From positions 1 to 16,209 of the forward strand of contig JAAZHP010000193.1 in NCBI GenBank assembly GCA_012510625.1: 16,209 nucleotides of DNA, read 5' to 3'. The notes below the pieces were generated by a model. The model did no database searches. It had not been told where the DNA came from and was given only the letters and a program-made list of their open reading frames with translations. The DNA is from Bacillota bacterium. Its GTDB lineage: Bacteria; Bacillota; Dethiobacteria; DTU022. Each line of letters begins with the position of its first letter. Position 1 is the first letter of the stretch. The translations under genes and the position numbers were made by a program. Of the stretch, positions 1 through 6,758 are shown in pieces.

Positions 1-36
1 GCCCCCTCCGGCTGCAAAACCGCAGATTCCGCCCAC
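1..36 (-). CDS. Possible first 12 codons of an unidentified gene, cut by window edge
   Basis: A strong ribosome binding site reading AAGGAGTGAT on the minus strand (about 41-50) lies 8 bases before a GTG at 34-36, which opens a frame running off the window. The visible residues are MGGICGFAAGGG. This follows the end of the M24 peptidase gene by 66 bases on the same strand, so the two could be co-transcribed. The start faintly resembles class II glutamine amidotransferases such as asparagine synthase (MCGI-GF), but the catalytic Cys at position 2 would be Gly here, so I do not assign a function. Only 12 codons are seen; the call rests mainly on the ribosome binding site. Confidence 0.35.
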   Translation of the reverse strand, partial: MGGICGFAAGGG

Positions 37-102
37 CGCAATCACTCCTTGTGGCTGCAATATCCCGCGAACATTACAGCTTATGCGTTTGCCGGGCGGG
101 TG

Positions 103-1290
103 TTACAGAATCTGCAGGGCATCGTCAAAGCGGGTAATCTGCTCCAGGCCGTGGGGGCGGACCACAAAAGTATCCTCGATTCCTACGGCTCCCTCCCCGG
201 GAAATACGAACTTCGGCTCCAGGGCAAAAACCATTCCTTCGGTGAGATTAAAATCATAGTTGCGGGCGATTACCGGCAGCTCGTCCAGCTCCAGGCCGAC
301 GCCGTGACCGATAAAGGATACCTTTTCTTCTGCTCCCATGAAATGATCAGCCAGCCCCGCTGCGGAAGCAATCTCGTGCGCGCGCCGGTAGAGCGCGGCT
401 CCGTTGGCGCCCTCCCTGCCCATTGCAGCGAGGGCTTCTTTAATCTGCAGCGCTGTCTCGTAAGCGCGCCGCAGATTCTCCGCCGGCCTCCCCGGGCAGA
501 AAATGCGGGTTTGGTCGACCATGTAGCCGTTAAGCACGGTGACATAGTCAATTAAGACGGGCTCGCCGCGCTTTATCTGATGGCAGCCGGCCCCCTGGGG
601 GTAGGAAGGATTCAATCCCCGGCCCCCGGTCGGCCCGTTAAAAAAGCTGGGCACGGCCGCGCTTTCGCCGGCCATGGTGTGGCTGAAGAAAAGCTCCTGG
701 TTAAACCCGCGCATGCGGATGGCTCCCTGGTGGCCGCGGGCGCGGGCAAATGCCTCCAGCTCTGCGGCCAGCTCGATCTCGGTCATGCCTGCCCGGCAGA
801 TTTCCCGGGCAAAATTGAAGACGGCTTCACCAAGCGCTGCGGCCCTTTGAAGCCGTTCCAGTTCATAGGGAGATTTCACCGCCCTGACGCTGCGGATGAG
901 AGGCGATATATCGACAGCGTTTAAGGGGGCGATTATCTTCTCGTAGCGCCGGAAGATATTTACCGGCAGCACATCCAGCTCCAGCCCGATGGACGCCGCC
1001 GGCGCGCTCATAGATTTAACCGTTTCTTCAAGCTGGTCCCAGCCGGCAAATTCGTGGATCTGCGGCAGGCTGCTTTCAGAGCGGGCCCGCTGCAGGTTTC
1101 GCCGGATCAGCAGCCGGGGCTCGCCCTCCGCCGGAACAAAGAGATGACCCTCCTGCGCCGTGCCGCTGAAATAGTAAAGATCAGTCCGCTGCACGATGAG
1201 GGCCCCGCCAATCCCCTGCTCCTGCATCACTTCCTGCAGCTTCTCCCGGCGCCTTTCCAGCTCCTCCAGGGGTGTTTTCAATTGCTTCAT
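103..1290 (-). CDS. M24 family metallopeptidase (Xaa-Pro aminopeptidase/dipeptidase-like)
   Basis: A probable cytoplasmic dinuclear-metal peptidase that removes or splits peptides next to proline. From the chosen start it is 395 residues, normal for the family: an N-terminal creatinase-like domain (about 1-125) and a pita-bread catalytic domain (about 135-395). All five metal ligands are visible: Asp248 (VLIDY), Asp259 (MVDQTR), His329 (FIGHGVG), Glu358 (ALEPK) and Glu372 (GIEDTF). The start is the ATG at 1288-1290 (MKQLKTPLEELERR), with GGAGG six bases upstream. An in-frame ATG at 1339-1341 also has a good ribosome binding site (AAAGGAG), but it would add 17 residues encoded mostly by a dispersed repeat. 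No signal peptide is seen. The repeat hairpin ends only a few bases before the ribosome binding site, so it lies in the mRNA leader. The exact substrate within M24 cannot be told from the sequence. Confidence 0.9.
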   Translation of the reverse strand: MKQLKTPLEELERRREKLQEVMQEQGIGGALIVQRTDLYYFSGTAQEGHLFVPAEGEPRLLIRRNLQRARSESSLPQIHEFAGWDQLEETVKSMSAPAASIGLELDVLPVNIFRRYEKIIAPLNAVDISPLIRSVRAVKSPYELERLQRAAALGEAVFNFAREICRAGMTEIELAAELEAFARARGHQGAIRMRGFNQELFFSHTMAGESAAVPSFFNGPTGGRGLNPSYPQGAGCHQIKRGEPVLIDYVTVLNGYMVDQTRIFCPGRPAENLRRAYETALQIKEALAAMGREGANGAALYRRAHEIASAAGLADHFMGAEEKVSFIGHGVGLELDELPVIARNYDFNLTEGMVFALEPKFVFPGEGAVGIEDTFVVRPHGLEQITRFDDALQIL

Positions 1291-1309
1291 TCCCATCCTC
1301 CTCCCAAAA

Positions 1310-1340
1310 TGGGACAAGAGGGACGTACCTTCTTGTCCCA
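1310..1340 (-). repeat. REP copy A (31 bp), in leader of the M24 peptidase gene
   Basis: Read on the minus strand the unit is TGGGACA, three variable bases (AGA), AGGTACGTCCCT, two variable bases (CT), TGTCCCA. The ends form a perfect 10-bp inverted repeat (TGGGACAAGA with TCTTGTCCCA). It lies about 5 bases upstream of the peptidase ribosome binding site. It is in frame with the peptidase and encodes the spurious-looking residues MGQEGTSLLSH. Confidence 0.9.
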
Positions 1341-1364
1341 TTTAATACTCCTTTCTGCTCATTG

Positions 1365-1395
1365 TGGGACAACAGGGACGTACCTTGTTGTCCCA
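1365..1395 (-). repeat. REP copy B (31 bp), just after the RAYT gene
   Basis: Same unit and orientation as copy A, 24 bases from it, with variable bases ACA and GT. The ends again pair over 10 bases (TGGGACAACA with TGTTGTCCCA). It starts 16 bases past the transposase stop codon on the minus strand. There is no T-run after it, so it is not a classical terminator, though the hairpin could protect the transcript 3' end. Confidence 0.9.
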
Positions 1396-1411
1396 TTAAT
1401 GTCGTTTCTGT

Positions 1412-2203
1412 TTATTTAAATCTTGAAACTGTACTTTTACTCAAATCCAGCAGCTTTCCGATTCGCCTTAGAGGCAAGTCGGTTTTTTCAATTAACATGC
1501 CTATTAGTTCGTTTCTAATGCCCATGTTGGACCTGAGTTTTAATTTTTCAATGTTCATGTTTTTCTCCTGCAAGTATTTGTCAATTAATGATTTAGCTTT
1601 TTTCTCTTTGGCAATCATTTCTTCCTTTTCTCCCAGGTGATCAACAAAATCTTGTTCATCAATTTGCTTTGTAAATTGAACAAACCGGGGGACTGCCTTA
1701 GTTAAAGAAGACGCGAACATGTTCAAAGCGAACTGGTAATCAATCAGGTCATCATTGCTATCCAATTGAAGATATGACCTGTAGCTGCTCCAATTATATT
1801 GCGATGCTTCGCTTACCAAGCCGGCCGAAACAGGATTATTGTGAACATATCTCACGGCAGCAAGAAAATAAGCTTCGTCTTCTATGGCTTCACTTCTAAA
1901 TCTGCTTTGAAACAAATGGCCGATGCGGTTATATTTTTTATTGAAATATATTGCATAGGTGGTATTTATAGATGACATAATTGAAGAAATTCCAGCTTCC
2001 TTTTCATTGACGATCAGGTGGTAGTGGTTGTTCATTAAACAATAGGCATAAATTGTAAATAACTTAAATTTCCGTTTCTTTCTTAGGATGTTGATGAATT
2101 GATTATAATCATCGGTACTAATAAAAATAGGTTTTTTATCAATTCCGCGGCTTACCACATGATATATTCTGCTTGAGCTCAATATCCTATTTTTCCTCGG
2201 CAT
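1412..2203 (-). CDS. REP-associated tyrosine transposase (RAYT, Y1/HUH superfamily)
   Basis: A 263-residue single-strand DNA nuclease/transposase of the IS200-like Y1 type. The N-terminal domain shows the family hallmarks in order: HVVSRG (15-20), the HUH-type metal site His60-Tyr-His62 in NNHYHLIV, and the nucleophile Tyr119 in RYVHNNP. A charged region (about 190-225) leads to a C-terminal helix-turn-helix (about 243-263, LRRIGKLLDL followed by SKSTVSRF) that stops almost at the end of its recognition helix. The start is the ATG at 2201-2203 (MPRKNRI), with GGAGG about 9 bases upstream; a longer in-frame reading to 2275 lacks such support. The gene is AT-rich next to its neighbours. Known RAYTs are mostly immobile and process nearby REP palindromes. 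The four 31-bp repeats around this gene are the obvious candidate substrates, but that pairing is inferred. Confidence 0.93.
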   Translation of the reverse strand: MPRKNRILSSSRIYHVVSRGIDKKPIFISTDDYNQFINILRKKRKFKLFTIYAYCLMNNHYHLIVNEKEAGISSIMSSINTTYAIYFNKKYNRIGHLFQSRFRSEAIEDEAYFLAAVRYVHNNPVSAGLVSEASQYNWSSYRSYLQLDSNDDLIDYQFALNMFASSLTKAVPRFVQFTKQIDEQDFVDHLGEKEEMIAKEKKAKSLIDKYLQEKNMNIEKLKLRSNMGIRNELIGMLIEKTDLPLRRIGKLLDLSKSTVSRFK

Positions 2204-2236
2204 GGTTACCTGCCCTCCTTTTAGGCCTTTGTACTG

Positions 2237-2264
2237 ATTGTATAGCAATAGCAAATATTTGCAA
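2237..2264 (-). promoter_or_regulatory. Candidate promoter of the RAYT gene
   Basis: On the minus strand TTGCAA (2259-2264) and TACAAT (2237-2242) are separated by 16 bases and lie about 35 bases ahead of the transposase ATG. This fits a sigma-A promoter internal to the element, so the transposase need not rely on read-through from the fad operon. Confidence 0.5.
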
Positions 2265-2311
2265 TGGTTTGGCATTTACCTGGATTATGAGGCAAAAATA
2301 GAGGTTGAAAG

Positions 2312-2342
2312 TGGGACAAACAGGTACGTCCCCAATGTCCCA
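2312..2342 (+). repeat. REP copy C (31 bp)
   Basis: Plus-strand orientation, opposite to copies A and B. The unit has TGGGACA, variable AAC, the core AGGTACGTCCCC, variable AA, TGTCCCA. Only the outer 7 bases pair; the inner variable bases do not complement. It is preceded by GAAAG, as are copies D and E (GAAAGG, GAAAAG). Confidence 0.9.
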
Positions 2343-2382
2343 GATTAGAGTGCTACACTAAAGGTATGAAGGGGATGAAAGG

Positions 2383-2413
2383 TGGGACGATCAGGTACGT
2401 CCCTGGTGTCCCA
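2383..2413 (+). repeat. REP copy D (31 bp), next to the fadA terminator
   Basis: Same orientation as copy C and 40 bases from it. It has TGGGACG, variable ATC, the core AGGTACGTCCCT, variable GG, TGTCCCA. Only 6 outer bases pair perfectly. It ends about 10 bases from the terminator stem of the fad operon, beyond the point where transcription should stop. Confidence 0.9.
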
Positions 2414-2419
2414 TAAAGG

Positions 2420-2447
2420 AAAAGGGGCACCGCAAGGAGGTGCCCCT
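2420..2447 (-). terminator. Rho-independent terminator of the fadR-fadN-fadA operon
   Basis: Arms AGGGGCACC (2423-2431) and GGTGCCCCT (2439-2447) form a perfect 9-bp stem with a 7-base loop. Read on the minus strand the stem is followed by TTTTCCTTTA, a moderate U-run. It lies 23 bases after the fadA stop codon. Confidence 0.8.
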
Positions 2448-2470
2448 ATTTGTAATTATGCGGTGAATGT

Positions 2471-3649
2471 CTATACCATCTCGAAGAGGCCGGCGGCGCC
2501 CATGCCGCCCCCGATGCACATGGAGACGACACCGAAGCGGCCGCCGCGCCGCTTCAGCTCATGCAGCAGGGTGGCGGTGAGCTTCGCCCCGGTGCAGCCC
2601 AGGGGGTGTCCCAGGGCGATGGCCCCGCCGTTTACATTGACCTTCTCCAGGTCGAGACCGAGCTCGCGAATGCAGTAGAGCGCCTGTGAGGCAAAGGCCT
2701 CGTTCAGCTCGAAAAGATCAATATCCTCGATCTTCTTCCCCGTCAGCTTCATCAGCCTCGGTATAGCCACGGCGGGCCCTACCCCCATGATATCCGGCGG
2801 GCAGCCGGCCACGGCAAAGCCGCGGAACACGGCCATGGGCTTAAGGCCCAGGGCGCTGGCTTTTTCCGCCGACATGACCACCGCCGCCGCGGCGCCATCG
2901 CTGGTCTGCGAAGAATTTCCGGCGGTGACGCTGCCGTCCTTCTTGAAAGCCGGGCGCAGCTTGGCCAGAACTTCCAGCGAGGTATCGTAGCGGACCCCTT
3001 CATCGGTGTCGAAGACAAATTCCTTTTCCACGATTTTGTTGTCGGGACCGGGATAGCGGTCGATTACCTTGACGGGAACAATTTCTTCCTTAAATCTGCC
3101 TTCCTTGATTGCCGCCGCCGCGTTCTGATGGCTGCGCAGGGCCAGCTTGTCCTGGTCCTCGCGGCTAATATTGAAGCGTTCGGCCACGTTTTCTGCAGTG
3201 ATCCCCATGGGGGTGTAGGCCTCGATTAAGCTTTCTACCAGAACGGGGCTCGGGGAGACCTTGTTGCCCCCCATCGGGACCATGCTCATGCTCTCCACCC
3301 CGCCGGCAACAATCACATCGGCAAAGCCGCACATGATCCGCTCGGCGGCGAGGGCGATTGCCTGCAGCCCGGAGGAGCAGAAGCGGTTCACCGTCTGTCC
3401 CGGCACGGTATCGGGAAGCCCGGCCTGCAATGCGGCCAGGCGGCCGACATTCATCCCCTGCTCGGCTTCTGGAAAAGAGCATCCGAGGATGACATCTTCA
3501 ATCTCGGCCGGATCCAGGCCCTTGGCCCGGGCGACGGCTTCCTTGATCACTTCGGAGGCCAGGTAATCGGGCCGGATAAAACGCAAAGTGCCCCGCGGCG
3601 CCCTGCCGACGGCAGTGCGGACGCTGGAGACAATAACAGCTTCTTTCAT
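2471..3649 (-). CDS. fadA: Acetyl-CoA C-acyltransferase (3-ketoacyl-CoA thiolase)
   Basis: Catalyses the last beta-oxidation step, thiolytic release of acetyl-CoA from 3-ketoacyl-CoA, in the cytoplasm. The protein has 392 residues, the usual thiolase length. The catalytic set is present: nucleophile Cys91 in NRFCSSGLQAI, His348 in ALGHPLGCTG, and Cys378 in SMCIGGGMGAAG. The start ATG has AAGGAGG seven bases upstream, and that ribosome binding site overlaps the fadN stop codon. The intergenic gap is 12 bases, indicating tight co-transcription and probable translational coupling. The fusion enzyme encoded upstream supplies its substrate, and the FadR repressor gene heads the operon. A biosynthetic acetoacetyl-CoA thiolase is the alternative, but the pairing with a FadN-type enzyme favours degradation (or, in a syntroph, reversible use). 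Confidence 0.93.
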   Translation of the reverse strand: MKEAVIVSSVRTAVGRAPRGTLRFIRPDYLASEVIKEAVARAKGLDPAEIEDVILGCSFPEAEQGMNVGRLAALQAGLPDTVPGQTVNRFCSSGLQAIALAAERIMCGFADVIVAGGVESMSMVPMGGNKVSPSPVLVESLIEAYTPMGITAENVAERFNISREDQDKLALRSHQNAAAAIKEGRFKEEIVPVKVIDRYPGPDNKIVEKEFVFDTDEGVRYDTSLEVLAKLRPAFKKDGSVTAGNSSQTSDGAAAAVVMSAEKASALGLKPMAVFRGFAVAGCPPDIMGVGPAVAIPRLMKLTGKKIEDIDLFELNEAFASQALYCIRELGLDLEKVNVNGGAIALGHPLGCTGAKLTATLLHELKRRGGRFGVVSMCIGGGMGAAGLFEMV

Positions 3650-3661
3650 TTCATTACCTCC

Positions 3662-6070
3662 TTAGTTCCTTACTGGCCTGCCCGTGGTGAGCAGAGACAT
3701 GATCCGTTCCTGGGTTTTCTCTTCGCCCATGAGGCGCAGGAAAGCTTCGCGTTCAATATCGAGGAGATACTGTTCGCTGACCATTGTTTTAGGCCTGATG
3801 TTTCCGCCGCAGAGGACATAGGCGATTTCAAGGGCGATCTTCATGTCATGATCGCTGATGTAGTTACCCCAGCGCATGTTCTGGACCCCTGCTTTAAAGG
3901 CGGCAATACCGTAATCGCCGAGAGCAGGGATCTCTTTCGGCTTAGGCGGTTCGTATCCTTCCTTGAGCATCGCCAGCACCGTCTGCTTGGCATCGTGGAT
4001 CAGGTGGTCCTGGTTGACGGAGACCTTGTCAGTGCGGCGCATGAACCCGAGCTCCTGGGCATGGCGGGCGCTGGTGGCAACCGTGGCCATGGCGATGGCT
4101 TCGAATGCTTTCTGCACATAGGGCAGCAGGTCCACATTCAGCCCCTCGGGAATCCCCTCCAGGTAGCGGTAAAGCAGCTCTTTGTTGCCGCCGCCTCCGG
4201 GCAGCAGCCCCACGCCCATTTCTACCTGGCCCATGTAGGTTTCAGCAGCGGCATGGATCCGGTCGCAGTGCAGGATGATCTCCATCCCGCCGCCCAGGGT
4301 CATCTGGAAGGGGGCGCCAACTACGGGGATGCGCGAGTATTTTATCGCCAGCATGGCATCCTGGAAATCCTTCACCGACTTATCGATCATATCCCAGTCG
4401 CCGCCCTGGGCCGCCATCAGGAGCAGGGCCACGTTGGCGCCGACGCAGAAATTTTTGGCCTGGTTGCAAATGACCATTCCGGCAAAGTTTTTCTCGGCTT
4501 CTTCTACGGCTTCAAAAATAAACTGGGTGAAAAGCGGCGAAATGGCCTGCTGCGGGCTGTGCATCTCCAGGCAGACCACTCCGTCGCCAAGATCGATGAG
4601 GCTGCCGTCATCGTTGCCCTTGACCAGCTTGTTCCGTTTCTTCAGCGCCGGCAGGCTGATTAGCTCGGGGCTGACCGGAACGGGCTTGTAGCTCTTCGAA
4701 GCGATATCATAGTATGAGAGGGCCCCGGAATCATCTTCCTTGTAGAAGCTCTCAAAGCCGTTGTTGAGCATCTCTTCGACAAAGGCGGGGATTTTCTCGC
4801 CTTCATTTTTCATCCGCTCCACGCTTTCGCGCAGGCCGATGGCGTCCCAGCTGGCAAAGGGACCCAGCTCCCAGTTGAAGCCCCAGCTCATGGCCCGGTC
4901 GACGTTGACGACATCGTCGGCGATCTCGGGAATGCGGTTTGCAGCGTAGATTAACAGTTTTTTCGTTAAATTCCAGGCGAATTTACCGACCTCATCATCG
5001 GAGTTGACCAGTAACTTGAAGCCGTCCTTGAGTCCGGCATCCTTGACCTTCTTGAGAATATCAAACCTGGCTTTTTCCCGGGGACGATACTCCAGCGTGT
5101 CGTAATCAATGGCGAAAATTTCGGAGCCTGCCTCTCCCCGGACCTTTTTATAGAAGCCCTGTCTGGTCTTGTCTCCAAGCAGCTTCTTCTCGACCATCTT
5201 GTCCAGAAAATCAGGAAGCTGCATCTCCTCTATCTCCACGGGATCGGTGGATTTTTCGATGCAGGTCCTGGCCACATGGCAGAAGGTGTCGAGGCCGACC
5301 ATATCCAAAGTCCGGAACGAGGCGCTCTTGGGATGGCCCATCGGCGGCCCGGTAATGGCGTCGACCTGCTCGATGGTCATCTTCTCCTGCTGCATCAGCT
5401 TGATTGTCTGCACCATGGCATAAGTTCCGATACGGTTGGCGATAAAGTTGGGCGTATCTTTGGCGAAGACGACGCCCTTGCCGAGAACCTTTTCGCAGAA
5501 GCGGTGCATATAGCTCATTACTTCGGGCAGTGTCTCGCGGCAGGGTATTAATTCAAGAAGTTTCATGTACCGGGGCGGGTTAAAGAAATGAGTGCCCAGG
5601 AAATACTTGCGGAACTCGGCCGAACACTCCGAAACCATCTCGTTGATGGAGAGGCCGGAGGTGTTGGAGCTGACGATCGTGCCCGGGCTCCAGTTGGCCT
5701 CTACGTTTTTAAAGACCTTTTTCTTAATCTCCATATTTTCTACGATGACTTCGATGATCCAGTCGCATTCCTTAAGCTTGGCCATATCGTCTTCAAAGTT
5801 GCCGGGAGTGATCAGTTCTACATTTGATTTGCGGTAGAGCGGGTTCAGCTTCTGCTTGAGCAGGCCATCCTTTCCCAGGTTGGCAAGGCGGTTACGCACT
5901 ACCGGGCTCTGCAGGGTTAAGCCCTTTTTCTCTTCGTCCGGAGTAAGCTCGCGGGGAACGATGTCCAACAGGAGAACCGGGAGACCCACGTTGGCCAGGT
6001 GGGCGGCGATGGTGGCGCCCATAACTCCGGCACCAAGCACAGCGGCTCTTCTAATCTCTTTTACGGCCAT
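3662..6070 (-). CDS. fadN: 3-hydroxyacyl-CoA dehydrogenase/enoyl-CoA hydratase fusion (FadN type)
   Basis: A bifunctional beta-oxidation enzyme of 802 residues that hydrates enoyl-CoA and oxidises 3-hydroxyacyl-CoA with NAD. The domain order is dehydrogenase first, hydratase last, as in Bacillus FadN and opposite to E. coli FadB. The Rossmann fold starts with GAGVMG (about 13-18). The dehydrogenase catalytic His161 lies in GTHFFNPPRYMK, and TPNFIANRIG marks the domain junction. The hydratase part (about 495-690) shows the oxyanion region NFCVGAN and both acidic residues, Glu597 in GGGMEI and Glu617 in QVEMGVGLLPGGGG. The start is the ATG at 6068-6070, seven bases after GGAGG; the TTG directly before it is too close. 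It lies 53 bases after fadR and 12 before fadA. No acyl-CoA dehydrogenase or ETF gene is visible, so the first step must be encoded elsewhere. Confidence 0.94.
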   Translation of the reverse strand: MAVKEIRRAAVLGAGVMGATIAAHLANVGLPVLLLDIVPRELTPDEEKKGLTLQSPVVRNRLANLGKDGLLKQKLNPLYRKSNVELITPGNFEDDMAKLKECDWIIEVIVENMEIKKKVFKNVEANWSPGTIVSSNTSGLSINEMVSECSAEFRKYFLGTHFFNPPRYMKLLELIPCRETLPEVMSYMHRFCEKVLGKGVVFAKDTPNFIANRIGTYAMVQTIKLMQQEKMTIEQVDAITGPPMGHPKSASFRTLDMVGLDTFCHVARTCIEKSTDPVEIEEMQLPDFLDKMVEKKLLGDKTRQGFYKKVRGEAGSEIFAIDYDTLEYRPREKARFDILKKVKDAGLKDGFKLLVNSDDEVGKFAWNLTKKLLIYAANRIPEIADDVVNVDRAMSWGFNWELGPFASWDAIGLRESVERMKNEGEKIPAFVEEMLNNGFESFYKEDDSGALSYYDIASKSYKPVPVSPELISLPALKKRNKLVKGNDDGSLIDLGDGVVCLEMHSPQQAISPLFTQFIFEAVEEAEKNFAGMVICNQAKNFCVGANVALLLMAAQGGDWDMIDKSVKDFQDAMLAIKYSRIPVVGAPFQMTLGGGMEIILHCDRIHAAAETYMGQVEMGVGLLPGGGGNKELLYRYLEGIPEGLNVDLLPYVQKAFEAIAMATVATSARHAQELGFMRRTDKVSVNQDHLIHDAKQTVLAMLKEGYEPPKPKEIPALGDYGIAAFKAGVQNMRWGNYISDHDMKIALEIAYVLCGGNIRPKTMVSEQYLLDIEREAFLRLMGEEKTQERIMSLLTTGRPVRN

Positions 6071-6123
6071 CAAAATACCTCCTTTTTACTCTTACTCTTT
6101 CTCTCCTCACCAGGTTGGGGAAA

Positions 6124-6705
6124 TTACTGCAACCCTCTTACCAGCAGGTCGTAGACGGGGCCGGCCAGGCTGCCGAGGTCATATGCCTTTTTGGACATGG
6201 CCCAGCAGGTGACCACTTCATCGATGGCGCCGAAAATTACCTTCCTGGCGGTGCGGATGTTCAGGTTGTGACGGTAAAGCCCCTCTTTCTGACCTTCCGC
6301 AATCACCTCCTCGATGACCTTGAAATAGTTAAGAAGCGGCTGTGAAATACCTTCGTTGATGGTTTGATCAATCTGGCGCAGTTCAATCTGGGTTACCTTG
6401 GCCTGCTCGGGACGGTTCCCCAGGGTGTTCAGGTGGTAGCTGACCACGGCAGCCAGCTTCTCGTTGCAATTCCGGCATTCTGCCAGCTGCTGCCGCAGTC
6501 CTTCAACGAATTGGGTCATCATCTCCTGGAACAGCGAGATGAGGATGTCCTCTTTTTTTTCAAAATAGATATAGACGGTGCCGTCGGCTACTCCCGCTTC
6601 CCGGGCAATATCGGATACACGGGTCCGGTGATAACCGTAACGGGCAAAAGTTTTAACCGCTGCTTCAAGGATGGCAAAATATTTTTCTCCCGTCCTTTTG
6701 GCCAC
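6124..6705 (-). CDS. fadR: TetR-family fatty acid degradation repressor
   Basis: A 193-residue TetR-type regulator that probably represses this operon until long-chain acyl-CoA binds it, as does Bacillus FadR (YsiA). The N-terminal helix-turn-helix is clear (about 28-48, TRVSDIAREAGVADGTVYIY), followed by FEKKEDILISLF, wording very close to Bacillus FadR as I recall it. The C-terminal ligand domain (about 60-193) includes VIFGAIDEVVTCW, also FadR-like. I chose the GTG at 6703-6705 because GGAGG lies 5 bases upstream; the longer TTG start at 6726 has no ribosome binding site. It is the first gene of the operon with fadN and fadA, and a matching operator lies over its own promoter, so autoregulation is expected. 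The identity of the ligand is inferred from the family. Confidence 0.92.
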   Translation of the reverse strand: MAKRTGEKYFAILEAAVKTFARYGYHRTRVSDIAREAGVADGTVYIYFEKKEDILISLFQEMMTQFVEGLRQQLAECRNCNEKLAAVVSYHLNTLGNRPEQAKVTQIELRQIDQTINEGISQPLLNYFKVIEEVIAEGQKEGLYRHNLNIRTARKVIFGAIDEVVTCWAMSKKAYDLGSLAGPVYDLLVRGLQ

Positions 6706-6733
6706 AGCGACCTCCACTGAATTCAAGCCTGAA

Positions 6734-6751
6734 TGAATGAATACTCATTCG
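6734..6751. promoter_or_regulatory. FadR-type operator overlapping the fad transcription start
   Basis: TGAATGAATACTCATTCG contains the perfect arms GAATGA (6735-6740) and TCATTC (6745-6750) around four bases. It matches the Bacillus subtilis FadR box as I remember it (TGAATGA, then M-T-A-N, then TCATTCA) at all but the last base. It begins 8 bases after the fad -10 box, so bound repressor would cover the transcription start. An extra GAATGA half-site overlaps it at 6731-6736. Confidence 0.85.
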
Positions 6752-6758
6752 CCTTTTT

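Larger units (their letters stand above)
1310..2413. mobile_element. RAYT-REP unit: HUH transposase flanked by inverted pairs of a 31-bp repeat
   Basis: A minus-strand REP-associated tyrosine transposase gene (1412-2203) is bracketed by four copies of one 31-bp repeat. Two lie beyond its 3' end (1310-1340, 1365-1395) in one orientation, and two lie upstream (2312-2342, 2383-2413) in the opposite one. The arrangement resembles the BIME/REP-RAYT loci of other bacteria, where a domesticated single-strand transposase is kept with the palindromes it acts on. The block is visibly AT-rich compared with the GC-rich fad and peptidase genes, which suggests separate origin. The boundaries are those of the outermost repeats; no target duplication or left and right ends could be defined. 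Confidence 0.75.

Noticed and set aside
270..551. Open frame inside the peptidase gene, same strand
   Set aside because: It overlaps a gene with all catalytic residues in another frame, and its composition (Arg and Ser rich) is typical of an out-of-frame reading of GC-rich DNA.
1310..2413. CRISPR-like array because of regularly similar 31-bp units
   Set aside because: Units are not evenly spaced, appear in both orientations, flank a transposase, and have no unique spacers of constant length.
2382..2678. Plus-strand frame opening with MGRSGTSLVSH opposite fadA
   Set aside because: The opening is REP copy D read as protein and the rest is antisense to the thiolase gene.
3848..4663. Long antisense frame (271 codons) opposite fadN
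   Set aside because: It overlaps a clearly conserved bifunctional enzyme, shows no recognisable domain, and is explained by codon bias in GC-rich DNA.
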